Shown: positions 44,501-53,823, counted from the first letter of the stretch. The stretch: 64,000 bases of DNA from Novosphingobium hassiacum (GCF_014196055.1 NZ_JACICY010000002.1:260553-324552), one strand, 5' to 3'. Translations and numbers: made by a program. Notes: generated by a model not told the origin, from the letters alone.

Positions 44501-44936
44501 CGCCATCGTTGCGATTGGCCGCAAGGGCACGTTCGAAGCGACTGGCGGCCGCACCAAGATCGCCTGATTCGAGCGCAGAAAAGCCCGCGACACGAGCCGT
44601 ACCGGCACTGGCAGTTGCTGTCGGGCGCGCCGGCGCAGTTGATGCCTTGCGCGGGGCAGGTTCTGCGTTAACGGCCTTGGGGACGGGCTTTGCGACCGGA
44701 ACAGGAACCGGCTTTGGCCGGGCTGGCGCGGCAACCGAAGCCGTCGGATCGATTGCCCGCGCGCGACGCAGGGCCTGGTCGGCAAGGTCGTTGCGACCTT
44801 TCGCGCGCCAGTAGACAGCCTGATCGAGCAGCGCCTTTACGGCGGGCGTCGTTGCCAGCACCGCCGAGGGAACGGCCGCGCCTGCCAGCATCGCCGCCAG
44901 CAGTCCACAGCGGATCGTCGTTTGCGAACGGCTCAT
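41589..44936 (-). CDS. bcsC: Cellulose synthase outer-membrane subunit C
   Basis: A 1115-residue export protein. A signal peptide (about 1-29) is followed by an Ala/Pro linker, TPR repeats from about 105 to 655 (for example LYRQASAGGGSDEKRLASRAARGRALAAM), a Pro/Gly spacer (about 660-760) and a C-terminal beta-barrel (about 770-1115, with aromatic-rich strands such as GGAGFSYDRNGSGVYGEVAYNRYNG). It forms the outer-membrane exit channel for the glucan. Start is 4 bases from the bcsAB end; the 3' end overlaps bcsD by 4 bases. Confidence 0.95.
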   Translation of the reverse strand: MSRSQTTIRCGLLAAMLAGAAVPSAVLATTPAVKALLDQAVYWRAKGRNDLADQALRRARAIDPTASVAAPARPKPVPVPVAKPVPKAVNAEPAPRKASTAPARPTATASAGTARVAGFSALESGDLGAAASRFERALAANRNDGDALGGLGIVRLRQNRFSDARDLLERASRLPGASRWADALASARFFGGLEDAREALEAGQNDKAQAIAEDTVRLGYPQQGPALELLAQIYEQQGRFADSADLYRQASAGGGSDEKRLASRAARGRALAAMARGDDYAAEQEFQGGLMIDRDDPWIRYEFARYMIGRGRRAEAESLVTSLAQSSDSDAVYAAALINKDLGNLLAASALVERVPESQRSPAMRNFAVSIKIESAIARAKALAQAGQKAGAISALRQIATQPSLAPARRAEVASALYDLGDESTAASIASSALDGEITDLGGYDALVRVLASSGREDLARAALQRASVLAGSSPDGQRTLARMSAGLAISQAERLRVSGQFAPAFDLLQGAWNSAPDNPEILSALARLYQSGGMSARAAQSWQLVLVRDARNRDALLGLAQTAQAAGDKEMSKDAADRALAAYPEDYQVSLTLARVAQDRGDKGTAVRLLKQARALYARQNGGSTAIEPGANPFTAAPGVSDGNPFRAQAYATPAPPPINPFALGNGTRLPTQSSASSMPQGFAPQTYATPGYAAAPLPPGATPTPSEWSGAPAGSFGMPAPAAVAGDPVLAAIASDIETLNEDARPRADLDTSYRSRKGETGLSALSEIKGTAEFSTGLAGGRVRARAEAVVIDSGRPTGSGLSRFGRNATIEAQAIVDKERAVPAQAQTQQDSGVAFTIGYADRNVQVEGGTTPVGMGKTQATFRASVTPELSPGVRAKAWAERKPVTDSIVSYAGTRDPVSGERWGQVMRTGGGAGFSYDRNGSGVYGEVAYNRYNGTNVRSNRGIEANVGGYLRLIKGARSQLTGGINANYQTYDNNQNYFTYGNGGYFSPQSFLSIGFPINYSLKSETLDIKANLTPGFQSFSQEESALYPTDPALQAELDALKALNGDVRARYDSLSRTGFAISAGGEIYYKVTSNTQVGGNISFTSFGQYEEFRSLIGIRQAIGGNR

Positions 44937-44939
44937 GGG

Positions 44940-47900
44940 TTACGCGCCTTTTTCATCGTTAGCGCTGAGCCGCGCTTTTGCGTGGCGGCTGAAGAACAGA
45001 TATGCCGGGCCGGTCAGCGCGAGCGCCAGCAGCAGAGTTGATAGTGCCATGAGCAGCGGCCGCTTGCTGAACCAGTAGGCCACCTTCATCCACGCCGGTA
45101 GTGAACCGACCCAATAGGTCGGCCCGACCGCATAACTTGCCATCCCCTCGCCCGAGGTGACGGAAAGATCGCCCTGGATCTGGGCGTTGATCTTGGCGTC
45201 GGCCATACCGTCGACCAGAAGTGGCAACTGGCGCACGTCGTCGGCCAGCAAGGCGACGACCGTGCGATCGTCGGCATAGGGGGAGCGGAAGCTGGTGATG
45301 CCGGAAAATCCGCGCGCACTTTGCACGATCGCGGCGACATCTTCGGGATCGGCTTGATCGCGATTGCTGAACAGCGCCCCGATGTATTGCAGGGGCGAGC
45401 GTTGCGCGACTTTCAGTCCGTCTCCCGAATAGTGGACCGGCGCGTCGGCGAAGAACTGCTCGGCACCGGCAAGCGAGGAATTGCCGATGATCAGGATGTC
45501 CTGATCGGCAAGGCGGGAAGGATCTATCCGGTCGGTCACGGTTATTCCCGTTGCCGCAGTGCCCGTTGCATCGCCGAAGCGGCCCATCAGGCCAAGAAAT
45601 GCCTCGACCGAAGCGGGCGACGGATTGCCCACCATGATCACCGTGGTCTGCGCAAGGTCAGGCCGGATCGTGAATGGATAGCCCGCGCCTGCAAACGGGG
45701 CGAGGTCCGGCATTTCCATAGCGTGATAGGCCTCGGTCAGGTCGATCACGGATTCTGGCAGAACCGACACGCGAACATTGTCAGGCAGCATTCCGGTGCA
45801 CTTCTGCTTGTTCGCCACGATCAGGTTGTAGTCGAAGACGATTTCGTTCTGCCCGAACAGCGCGTAGCGGGGCAGTATGACGCTCTGGTGCCCGTCATGG
45901 CTGCTTGCCCCGCGGGAGCCGAACAGCCCGGACCACCAGCTTCCCGTCAGTGGCAGCGTATCGAGATATTGCCCATTCAGCGATACGTCGAGCCGCGAGG
46001 CGTCACGGTCGAGCCACTTGGCTACAGGGTAGCGGTAGCGCAGGTCGATCTGGCCACCCTGGCGCGGCCAGAAGAACAGATCTGGCGCAACGCGAAAGCG
46101 CGTGGTCAGTGGCCCCGGCGGCAGGCCCATGCCCTGGAGCGCGAAAGGTTCGACCAACTCGCCGAGGCGGATTGCGCGGTTTGTGGGAAGCCACCGCGGC
46201 GCGCCATAGCTGGGCCAGGCAGGAAGGCGGGCGCCCTCGAAGCTCATGCGCGCGCCGCCGAACACGCCCTTGCCCGTGGCAAGCGCGCCCGCCGCGAGGC
46301 GCAGTTCGGCATTGTCGCGGCCCATGATCACCAGCAACGTGCCGGTCTTGTCGCGTGGATTGGGAATGACCGCCGCAGACGGGCCGGTCACCGCAAGGCC
46401 TAGCTCGGGCATCGCGCCGTTGCGATTGAGGAACACGATCGCGTTGCCAGTGGGGATCTGCCCGTACGAGGCCTTGAACGAGTAGCCACGGTAGCTGGCC
46501 AGACTGCCCAGCCACGATGCGATCGGGGCCGCGGCTTCCAATTCACCGGCACGGGGTTGCCCTGCGAAAACGAACGGCACCTTCAGCGTGGAATTGACGC
46601 CCTTGTCGAAGAACGGGCCGGGCAGGCGCGCAAGGTCGGGACGCCTGGGGAGCGTCTGCGTGCCAAGGTCGAGCCATGAACGCGTGTTGCTGATGTTGGC
46701 CCATAGCAGGCTGCTGAAGGGATCTTCGCAATCGCGCGCGTAATGCGCAATCAATCGTAGGTTGAGCTGGTTGTCTCCGGGCAGGAACAGCGCGGGGTTG
46801 ATCGGCACGGTGATCACCTGCCCGCCGGAGTTCTCGTTGCGCAGCGCGATAATCTGCGCGACTTCACCATTCACGATGACCACGAGCTGGCTGCTGTCGC
46901 CGAGCAGCGCAGGGGACCACGCCGCCTGCAAGGTGATCGAAGCGGTGCTGACTACCTGATCTTCGCGCAAGCCGAACGGGATGCTGATCTCGCCACGCGT
47001 GCCCTGCAGGCGGATCGCGTTGCGGATGCGCAGATCCTTCAGGGTCAGACGTTCGGCGTTGATGGCCGATGGCGGGGCAGCGCTAGCCACGACCGGTGCG
47101 GCGTAGGCATTTTGCGGTAGCAAGGCATAGCCAGCTGCGGCCAGCGCGAGCGCAAAGCCTGCGGCCTTGCCCAGCGTGGGAACCCAGCCCGGTCGCGCCG
47201 CGCTCTCCACCGCCGCCGCGCTACTGATCCGCGCAGCCTCTTCGGCCTTGATCTTGCGGCGCTCGGCAAAATTCAGGCGTAGCGCGCGTTTTACGGTTAC
47301 AGCGTCGATCACGATAATATCCTGGAGCGAACGCAGTCCCTGGACGCGTTCGGGGGGAGCGGTCCGCTGCCATGCATCGGCGCGACCCATGACGGCACGC
47401 ACCAGTTGACGAGCGGCGATATTTTCGAGCGGGAGGAACCTGACCGCAACGAAACCGTCACGGCGGGCCACCTGATCTACACGGATCGAGAGGTTTTCGG
47501 CGCCCGTCGAAAGCACGATATGCGTTACCGGTACATCGAGCGTGGCAAGGCCTGCGGGGAGCTCGATCGCCGCCCCGCCCATCGAAATGTCGTTGGTGGT
47601 GCCTTTGGCGACGTGCCCGGAGGCGAGGTGCACGGTGACCGGCAGTCGCGCCTGCAGGCGGATCTCCTGCCGTGCCTGCCGGGTCTCACGTGCCACCGAA
47701 ACGGCCGCGAGCAGAAGGATCAGGCTGAACCCGCCCCAAGCCAGATTAAGCAGAAGGGTATCGAGCTGGACGTTGAAGTATTGCCTGAAGAAGAGATACT
47801 TGACGATCGCCAGCACCATCCCGCCAGCCAGCAGGCCGACAGTGATGAGATGCGGCTTGACGATGGCCCAGTCGAAATAGGTGCGATCGAGCAATCCGCC

Positions 47901-49340
47901 CTTGTCGGTCACGTTGAACTTGCCCTTGCGCGGCTGGAACCAGGTAATGACGGTGGGCGCGACGAGATGGAACGCGAGGATCGTCTCGTAGATTTCGCCC
48001 CAGAACGGACGGCGCCATCCGCCTTGCTGCCGTTCGGAAGCGACTTGCGCGCAGAACAGGTGCGGAAGGGCGTAAGCGAAGATCAACGAGGCCGAGGCCT
48101 GGATGATGTTCTGGCCGAAGATCAGGTACGCGAGCGGGCTGGTCAGGAAGACGATGCGCGGCAGCGGAAATTGGAAATGCAGCATGGCATTTAGGTAGCA
48201 AAGCCGCTGCTGCCACTTCAGGCCCTTGCCCAGCAGCGGATTGTCGATGCGCATGATCTGCGTCATCCCGCGTGCCCAGCGGATGCGTTGGCCGATGTGA
48301 ACGACGAGGCGTTCGGTCGCAAGGCCGGCCGAAAGGCGTGCCGAGATATAGGCAGTGTTCCAGCCCATGCGCTGCAGCTTGAGCGCAGTGTGCGCGTCTT
48401 CGGTGACAGTCTCGCCGGCAAAACCGTTGGTCTGCTCAAGCGCGGCGCGGCGGATCACCGCGCACGATCCGCAGAAGAACGTCGCGTTCCACAGGTCGTT
48501 GCCATCCTGCACCGGGTTGTAGAACAGGTCACCTTCGCCGGGCATGTCGCGCACCGGGGCAAGGTTGCGCTGAACCGGGTCGGGCGAATAGAAGAAGTGC
48601 GGCGTCTGCATCAGCGCCAGCTTGGCATCCTTCTGGAACCAGCCGAGCGTCAGCTGCAGGAACGACCGGTTCGGAACGTGATCGCAGTCGAAGATCGCGA
48701 TCAGTTCTCCATCGGTCTTCTTCATCGCGGCGTTGAGGTTGCCGGCCTTGGCGTGAAGGTTGTTGTCACGGGTGATATACCCGCAGCCCGCTTCGCGTGC
48801 GAAGGCGCGGAACTCCGGACGGCGACCATCGTCGAGGATGTAGACCCGGAAGCGATCGACCGGGTAATCCATGTCCATGGCCGCGTAGACCGTGTTACGG
48901 ACGATATCGAGGCTCTCGTTGTAGGTCGGAACATAGACATCGACCGTCGGCCATGTGTCGGGTTCGCCCTGGATTTCCACGGGTGGGCGCTCGAGCGGCC
49001 AGCTCGTCTGCAGGAAGCCAAGCAGCAGCAGCACCCAGGCATAAAGCTCAGCCAGATAAAGGCCGCCACCGAAGAAGAATTCGGGAAGCGTGTTGAACTG
49101 CAGCGTCTGCGTGGTGCGCCAGAACATGTAGCGCGTGGAGGTCAGGATCGCGAGGATGCCCAGCGTCAGCGCCGCCTTGCGCGACACCCGGCGCGAAAGC
49201 ACCATCGCGCCGATCACGGTTCCACCCGCCATCAGCCATTGTTGGCTCAGGTCGAGCGGCACGCCGATTACCACTGCGGCGGCGAAAAGCACTGCGGCCA
49301 GCGCCAGCCATCCCAGCGCGCGGTTGTAAAGACCCGTCAC
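44940..49340 (-). CDS. bcsAB: Fused cellulose synthase BcsA-BcsB
   Basis: At 1466 residues this joins the catalytic and periplasmic subunits in one chain, as in Komagataeibacter AcsAB. BcsA part (about 1-720): GT2 motifs DDG, FDCDHVP, TEDAHT and QRIRWARGMTQ, membrane helices, then a PilZ domain (RQEIRLQARLPV ... NDISMGG) that binds cyclic-di-GMP. BcsB part (about 760-1466): carbohydrate-binding and flavodoxin-like repeats with a C-terminal membrane anchor (about 1435-1457). It polymerises UDP-glucose to beta-1,4-glucan in the inner membrane. Confidence 0.96.
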   Translation of the reverse strand: MTGLYNRALGWLALAAVLFAAAVVIGVPLDLSQQWLMAGGTVIGAMVLSRRVSRKAALTLGILAILTSTRYMFWRTTQTLQFNTLPEFFFGGGLYLAELYAWVLLLLGFLQTSWPLERPPVEIQGEPDTWPTVDVYVPTYNESLDIVRNTVYAAMDMDYPVDRFRVYILDDGRRPEFRAFAREAGCGYITRDNNLHAKAGNLNAAMKKTDGELIAIFDCDHVPNRSFLQLTLGWFQKDAKLALMQTPHFFYSPDPVQRNLAPVRDMPGEGDLFYNPVQDGNDLWNATFFCGSCAVIRRAALEQTNGFAGETVTEDAHTALKLQRMGWNTAYISARLSAGLATERLVVHIGQRIRWARGMTQIMRIDNPLLGKGLKWQQRLCYLNAMLHFQFPLPRIVFLTSPLAYLIFGQNIIQASASLIFAYALPHLFCAQVASERQQGGWRRPFWGEIYETILAFHLVAPTVITWFQPRKGKFNVTDKGGLLDRTYFDWAIVKPHLITVGLLAGGMVLAIVKYLFFRQYFNVQLDTLLLNLAWGGFSLILLLAAVSVARETRQARQEIRLQARLPVTVHLASGHVAKGTTNDISMGGAAIELPAGLATLDVPVTHIVLSTGAENLSIRVDQVARRDGFVAVRFLPLENIAARQLVRAVMGRADAWQRTAPPERVQGLRSLQDIIVIDAVTVKRALRLNFAERRKIKAEEAARISSAAAVESAARPGWVPTLGKAAGFALALAAAGYALLPQNAYAAPVVASAAPPSAINAERLTLKDLRIRNAIRLQGTRGEISIPFGLREDQVVSTASITLQAAWSPALLGDSSQLVVIVNGEVAQIIALRNENSGGQVITVPINPALFLPGDNQLNLRLIAHYARDCEDPFSSLLWANISNTRSWLDLGTQTLPRRPDLARLPGPFFDKGVNSTLKVPFVFAGQPRAGELEAAAPIASWLGSLASYRGYSFKASYGQIPTGNAIVFLNRNGAMPELGLAVTGPSAAVIPNPRDKTGTLLVIMGRDNAELRLAAGALATGKGVFGGARMSFEGARLPAWPSYGAPRWLPTNRAIRLGELVEPFALQGMGLPPGPLTTRFRVAPDLFFWPRQGGQIDLRYRYPVAKWLDRDASRLDVSLNGQYLDTLPLTGSWWSGLFGSRGASSHDGHQSVILPRYALFGQNEIVFDYNLIVANKQKCTGMLPDNVRVSVLPESVIDLTEAYHAMEMPDLAPFAGAGYPFTIRPDLAQTTVIMVGNPSPASVEAFLGLMGRFGDATGTAATGITVTDRIDPSRLADQDILIIGNSSLAGAEQFFADAPVHYSGDGLKVAQRSPLQYIGALFSNRDQADPEDVAAIVQSARGFSGITSFRSPYADDRTVVALLADDVRQLPLLVDGMADAKINAQIQGDLSVTSGEGMASYAVGPTYWVGSLPAWMKVAYWFSKRPLLMALSTLLLALALTGPAYLFFSRHAKARLSANDEKGA

Positions 49341-50059
49341 GCGGCGTCGCTTCGCGAAGCTGGATCGTGTGCCCCTGTCTGCTGGTGCATTGGCAGGCTC
49401 GCCAGCCGATTGGCCAGCGCGGCAATATCCGCAAGGGCAGCACTGGAGGGAGCATAACGTGAAAGCGGCTGCATCATCGCTGCAGCTTCTCCTACCGCTT
49501 CGTCAGCCTGGATTGCGCCAATCAGCCGGTCGCCCAGCAGTTCACGCACAAAACTTGCCGCGTGCCGTCCGAGCCGACGAGTATCGTCGACCCGGTTGAG
49601 CAGGAATACCGCGCTTTCCGGCAAGACTTCGAGAGTTGCCGGAAGCGAGTACAGACACTCCGCATTGGGGACCAAGACGCACAGTTCAAGATCGGCGTGC
49701 GGTCGCAATTGGGCCGCAACTCCATCATCGGCCCCGGAAAGATCGACTATGTGGATCGTTTCGCCCTTGAAGCTGAAATCACCGCTGGACAGGCCTTCGC
49801 CGAGATCGCCCGTCTGCCCCTGAACCGTTGCGTCGAGCAGTAGCACCCCGTTGATCGGCCCGGTGGCAGCCGCCGGAGCATCGAATCCAGGCAGCGGCTG
49901 GTCCGCGCTCAACCCGAAGTGCAGCCCGAGCGTGCTGCACCGGGACAGGTTGAGCAGGACCGATGAGCGGCCGCTCGCTGCGAGCGCGACAGCGAGATTG
50001 GCTGCGAGCGTCGTCGTGCCAACACCGCTGCGCAGCCCACCGATAAGCAAAAGTGCCAT
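49337..50059 (-). CDS. bcsQ: Cellulose biosynthesis protein BcsQ (ParA/MinD-like)
   Basis: A 240-residue ATPase-like protein. The P-loop region LIGGLRSGVGTTTLAANLAVAL lacks the lysine of a standard GKT loop, as E. coli BcsQ does. VHIVDLSGADD-like strand and FLLNRVDDTRRLG fit the MinD fold. BcsQ helps localise the synthase. Start overlaps the upstream small gene by one base (TGATG), and its end overlaps bcsAB by 4 bases. Normally associated with type II operons; here it occurs with bcsD. Confidence 0.88.
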   Translation of the reverse strand: MALLLIGGLRSGVGTTTLAANLAVALAASGRSSVLLNLSRCSTLGLHFGLSADQPLPGFDAPAAATGPINGVLLLDATVQGQTGDLGEGLSSGDFSFKGETIHIVDLSGADDGVAAQLRPHADLELCVLVPNAECLYSLPATLEVLPESAVFLLNRVDDTRRLGRHAASFVRELLGDRLIGAIQADEAVGEAAAMMQPLSRYAPSSAALADIAALANRLASLPMHQQTGAHDPASRSDAA

Positions 50060-50376
50060 CAGATCTCCCCCTTTTCGGCAGCTGAGGAAATCCGCGCGAG
50101 CAAGGTGCGCACGTCGGCAGAGGTGTTGCCCTGCGACACGGCTTCAGGCGCGCCGTACTTGCGCGAAAGGACAGATCCGATGGGCGGGGAATCCGGGAAA
50201 GTTGTCGATGTTGCCTGCACCGAACTCGCACCGGCGTAGTTGAAAACGCGGCTGTCGCGAATTACCGCTTCAAATATTGGCCAAGTTTCGAGATCTGAAA
50301 ATCGATCTGCGAACTCTTTGTAGCGGAACTGGCTCTGGTTCAGCCTGTCGAGCAGGCTCTTGACATCTGATCGCAT
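50059..50376 (-). CDS. Small BcsR/BcsP-like protein, first gene of the bcs operon
   Basis: A 105-residue cytoplasmic protein. The stretch RYKEFADRFSDLETWPIFEAVIRDSR recalls the short W-P-L/F helical motif of BcsR and the YxEI region of BcsP, small partners of BcsQ. The Ser/Pro-rich middle and C-terminal helix (SADVRTLLARISSAAEKG) have no recognised domain. Its position directly before bcsQ with one-base overlap supports a role with BcsQ; the family name is tentative. Confidence 0.6.
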   Translation of the reverse strand: MRSDVKSLLDRLNQSQFRYKEFADRFSDLETWPIFEAVIRDSRVFNYAGASSVQATSTTFPDSPPIGSVLSRKYGAPEAVSQGNTSADVRTLLARISSAAEKGEI

Positions 50377-50845
50377 TTCACTCGCCCCCCGCTAAGGTTG
50401 GCCAAATTGCTCCATTATGGAGTGGTCGAATGACGCGCATTGGCTATACCCTTAGGAAATCTACGTAAATCTTTGCAGGGAATGGTAAACAGACCGCTAA
50501 CGCGCGCAGCTTTGTGCAGAGAAATCAGCGCTTGAACGTTCTGCGCGCTGCAAAAATCATTCCCGATCGATCGGGATGAACGAGACCTTGTCGGGACGCC
50601 CGCTGGCAAGCCGGGGGCAAGGCAGGCTATCCCCCGGCAGGCGACGCGAGGCCAATGGGTCGAAAGCCGCGTGTCGGGTTCTGGAAATGCCCCCTCTTCA
50701 ACACAACAGAAGAGAAAGACCTTATCCCGCACGCAAACGCACGATCCAGCCGTGCAAGCGCGTTCGTGTCCAATTCATCCCCAAGTCGCAGCAAACCTTA
50801 ATAATGTTCGCTGATGACCCGACCACACGAATGTTTCGTTACGCC
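50377..50845. other. 469-base spacer upstream of the bcs operon
   Basis: No convincing gene. CTCCAT-T-ATGGAG (50410-50422) is a perfect 13-base palindrome 34 bases upstream of the operon start. On the minus strand GGTATAGCC may contain a -10 box but I see no firm -35. The remainder holds nothing I recognise; an open frame at 50415-50732 on the minus strand has no gene-like features. Confidence 0.45.
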
Positions 50846-51787
50846 TCAAAGTGTTACTGGACGGGACGACAGGTTGCTGGCGACTGCGAAGTCTCTGTCC
50901 CAATAGGGCGGATCGCCAAAACTTGCGCGAAGGCTTTCGCCAAACGCCTTTATCTTCGCAGCGGCTCCGTGATCGCGGGGATAGGTCAGGAAGAGCTCCG
51001 CGCCCTCGGCCGGCCAGCCTATATCCACAACCGAAAGTGCGCCCTGGCGGACTTCGTCGTGCACGAAGAAGCTCGGCAGCAGGGCCAGGCCCAGTCCCGC
51101 CAATGCCGCGTCGCGCATCACGACGCCGTTATTGACCCGCAATGCAGCCTTCGGCCGGACAACGGCCCAACTCGTGCCCACAGCGAACCGCCAATCGCCC
51201 GAACGATTGGCATAAAGAATGCCGCGGTGCTCCTCCAGGTCCTTGATCGCAGCCGGCGTACCATTGTTTGCGAGATAGTTCGGAGACGCAACCAGCAGTC
51301 GGCGGCTTCTTGCCAGCCTGCGCGCGATGAGGCGCCCATCGCCAATTGCTCCGTGGCGCAGTACCGCGTCGAACCCGCCGGTCGCTGCATCGACGAAGCT
51401 GTCGTCAAGCTCGAGCGACATCTCGATGGCGGGATGGTCTATGAGGAAGCGCGCGATCGCGGGTCCGAGATGGAGAATACCGAAGCCGACGGGCGCGGAA
51501 ATCCGCAAGGGCCCGGCCAGCTTGCCGCTGCTGGCATCGAGCTCAGCGGCGGCCTCTTCGATTTCGCGCATAATGCGTTGCGCGCGCGACAGGAAGGCCA
51601 GACCTGCGCTGGTCAGCGTCAGCTTGCGCGTCGAACGCTGGAGCAACGTCACGCCAAGGCTGCGCTCGAGTTCGGCCAATCTCTCGCTGACGACCGACTT
51701 CGCCAAGCCAAGCCGGCGCGATGCAGCGCTGATCGAGGTTTCCTCGACCGTGGCAATGAAGGCGGCGATGCCGTCAAGCTTCATCAT
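50846..51787 (-). CDS. LysR-family transcriptional regulator
   Basis: A 313-residue regulator. The N-terminal winged HTH is AFIATVEETSISAASRRLGLAKSVVSERLAELERSLGVTLLQR (about 9-50), followed by a periplasmic-binding-like effector domain. It reads divergently from the SDR gene, the usual arrangement for a LysR activator and its target; the shared spacer carries a nested palindrome. Effector unknown. The two close ATGs (51787 and 51784) are both possible starts. Confidence 0.92.
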   Translation of the reverse strand: MMKLDGIAAFIATVEETSISAASRRLGLAKSVVSERLAELERSLGVTLLQRSTRKLTLTSAGLAFLSRAQRIMREIEEAAAELDASSGKLAGPLRISAPVGFGILHLGPAIARFLIDHPAIEMSLELDDSFVDAATGGFDAVLRHGAIGDGRLIARRLARSRRLLVASPNYLANNGTPAAIKDLEEHRGILYANRSGDWRFAVGTSWAVVRPKAALRVNNGVVMRDAALAGLGLALLPSFFVHDEVRQGALSVVDIGWPAEGAELFLTYPRDHGAAAKIKAFGESLRASFGDPPYWDRDFAVASNLSSRPVTL

Positions 51788-51804
51788 CGTTCGGTTTTTC
51801 CGTC

Positions 51805-51828
51805 AGCCAGATCCAGAATTGGATGGCT
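51805..51828. promoter_or_regulatory. Nested palindrome between lysR and SDR genes
   Basis: ATCCA-GAAT-TGGAT (51811-51824) is a perfect 5+5 inverted repeat, and AGCCA (51805) with TGGCT (51824-51828) extends it almost concentrically. LysR sites are interrupted dyads of similar size, so this is a likely operator for the adjacent regulator. Confidence 0.45.
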
Positions 51829-51931
51829 AGTGTGAACGATGCATCATCGGCATCTTCAGGTCCAGACAGCGAGATGGTATGGGCACTTCCACGACCCGTC
51901 CCGCTGGAACGCGAACCAATGGAGACTGATC

Positions 51932-52645
51932 ATGAATGACTTTACCGGAAAGAACGTCCTTGTCCTGGGTGGCAGCCGTGGCATCGGTGCTGCGATAGTC
52001 CGCCGCTTCAGCCAAGGCGGCGCTACCGTCGCCTTCACCTATGCTGGCTCCGAGGGTGCGGCACAGGCACTGGGGCAAGATACGGGCGCGCAGGCAATCA
52101 AGGCAAATAGCGTCGATCGCGATGCCCTCACGTCCACGGTTGCCAGCCGAGGAGCACTTGACGTGATCGTGATCAACGCAGGTACACTGGTCATGGGCGA
52201 TCCGCTGGAGCTTGCCCCGGATGACATCGACCACATGATCGATGTCAACGTCCGGGCACCTTATCATGCGGCCGTGGAAGCGGCACGGCGCATGAACCCC
52301 AATGGCCGCATCATCGTCATCGGTTCGGTCAACGGCGATCGCATGCCGTTTGCTGGTGGCGCGGCTTACGCGATGACCAAGTCCGCCGTGCAGGGCATGG
52401 TGCGCGGCCTCGCCCGCGACTTTGGGGATCGTGGCATCACAGTAAACAGCATCCAGCCGGGGCCGACGGACAGCGACATGAACCCTGCCGAAGGTCCGAT
52501 GGCATCAACCATGCACAGCTTCATGGCCATCAAGCGCCACGCCAAACCAAGTGAGATCGCCGAGTTTGCGGCATTCATCGCGGGTCCCAACGGCGCGATC
52601 ATCACCGGCGCCATGCACACCATCGATGGTGGCTTCGGAGCCTAA
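51932..52645 (+). CDS. SDR family NAD(P)-dependent oxidoreductase
   Basis: A 237-residue classical short-chain dehydrogenase. The cofactor motif is VLGGSRGIGAAIV (TGxxxGxG-like, with G replacing T), the catalytic Ser is in IVIGSVNGDRMP, and Tyr-Lys in AYAMTKSAV (about 149-153). It probably reduces or oxidises a keto/hydroxy compound; substrate unknown. ATG at 51932 follows GGAGAC by 7 bases. The LysR regulator next to it probably controls it. Confidence 0.92.
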   Translation: MNDFTGKNVLVLGGSRGIGAAIVRRFSQGGATVAFTYAGSEGAAQALGQDTGAQAIKANSVDRDALTSTVASRGALDVIVINAGTLVMGDPLELAPDDIDHMIDVNVRAPYHAAVEAARRMNPNGRIIVIGSVNGDRMPFAGGAAYAMTKSAVQGMVRGLARDFGDRGITVNSIQPGPTDSDMNPAEGPMASTMHSFMAIKRHAKPSEIAEFAAFIAGPNGAIITGAMHTIDGGFGA

Positions 52646-52878
52646 GGCTAAAGCCACCATCATATCGGCGGATGCGGCCAGGCGCTCGCTGCCCGTATCC
52701 GCCGAATTGCGGTCATTCCCGAGACTTCTCAGCTGATCGAATCCAGCCTTTCGATCACCAGCCGATGGGAAGCCAACCGGCCATCAGCTTGCCGTCAAAC
52801 TTGCGCCGTGCGCTTCGCTCCACAATAACCAGGACGCAGGCGCTGGTATAACCGCCACATCGTTGCCACTTAGCGCCA

Positions 52879-53823
52879 ATGGCATCCCAAAAACCTGAAC
52901 CTATCGTTTCCATCGTGGGTCTTGAAAAGATCTACCAAGGCGGCTTCCATGCACTGAAGTCGGTGGATCTCGATATCCACCGCGGTGAAATTTTTGCTCT
53001 GCTTGGCCCCAATGGAGCGGGAAAGACGACCCTGATCGGCATCGTTTGCGGGCTTGTCCGGGCGACAGGCGGCACGGTGATTGCAGATGGCCACGATATC
53101 GCCCGCGACTATCGCTCGGCCCGGGCCAAGATCGGGCTCGTGCCGCAGGAACTGGCGACCGACATGTTCGAGACCGTATGGCACACGGTCAATTTCAGCC
53201 GGGGCTTGTTCGGCAAACCGCGCGACCCGGTGCTCATCGAGCGAATTTTGCGCGATCTTTCGCTGTGGGACAAACGGCACAGCAAGATCGCCGGACTGTC
53301 CGGCGGGATGAAGCGCCGCGTCCTGATCGCCAAGGCCCTGTCACATGAACCGACGATCCTGTTCCTCGATGAGCCCACCGCTGGCGTCGATGTCGAACTG
53401 CGTCGCGACATGTGGGCCATGGTGCGCCGGTTGCGCGACAACGGCGTCACGATCATCCTGACGACGCACTACATCGAAGAAGCCGAGGAAATGGCAGATC
53501 GCATCGGCGTGATCGACGGTGGAAAGATCATCCTGATCGACGAAAAGCACGCGCTCATGGAGAGGCTCGGGCGGACGCGCGTGACTGTCGGGCTTGCTAC
53601 GCCGCTGACTGCGCTGCCTGCGGATTTCGCCGACGAGGGAATGGCTCTGACAGACAATGGGACCTCGCTGACCCTCACGCTCACTGGCGAGGATGATAGC
53701 GCAACCGGCGCTGCCGACCTGATCAAACGTCTGGTCGCTGCAGGCCTCGATTTCCGGTCGGTAGAAACGACGAGATCGTCGCTTGAGGACATTTTTGTCG
53801 ATCTGGTGGAGAAGCAGGCATGA
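52879..53823 (+). CDS. ABC transporter ATPase, YadG/NodI-like
   Basis: A 314-residue ABC-2 ATPase. Walker [11 protein letters not shown] (about 45-54), signature [12 protein letters not shown], Walker [15 protein letters not shown]-loop TTHY. The GGMKRR signature and single-permease partner fit YadG/NodI-type exporters, which export lipids or oligosaccharides. ATG at 52879 opens with [19 protein letters not shown]. The stop overlaps the permease start by 4 bases. Confidence 0.92.
   Translation: MASQKPEPIVSIVGLEKIYQGGFHALKSVDLDIHRGEIFALLGPNGAGKTTLIGIVCGLVRATGGTVIADGHDIARDYRSARAKIGLVPQELATDMFETVWHTVNFSRGLFGKPRDPVLIERILRDLSLWDKRHSKIAGLSGGMKRRVLIAKALSHEPTILFLDEPTAGVDVELRRDMWAMVRRLRDNGVTIILTTHYIEEAEEMADRIGVIDGGKIILIDEKHALMERLGRTRVTVGLATPLTALPADFADEGMALTDNGTSLTLTLTGEDDSATGAADLIKRLVAAGLDFRSVETTRSSLEDIFVDLVEKQA

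Noticed and set aside
50415..50732. 105-codon minus-strand frame upstream of the bcs operon
   Set aside because: Cys/Arg/Ser-rich with no ribosome binding site; likely non-coding.
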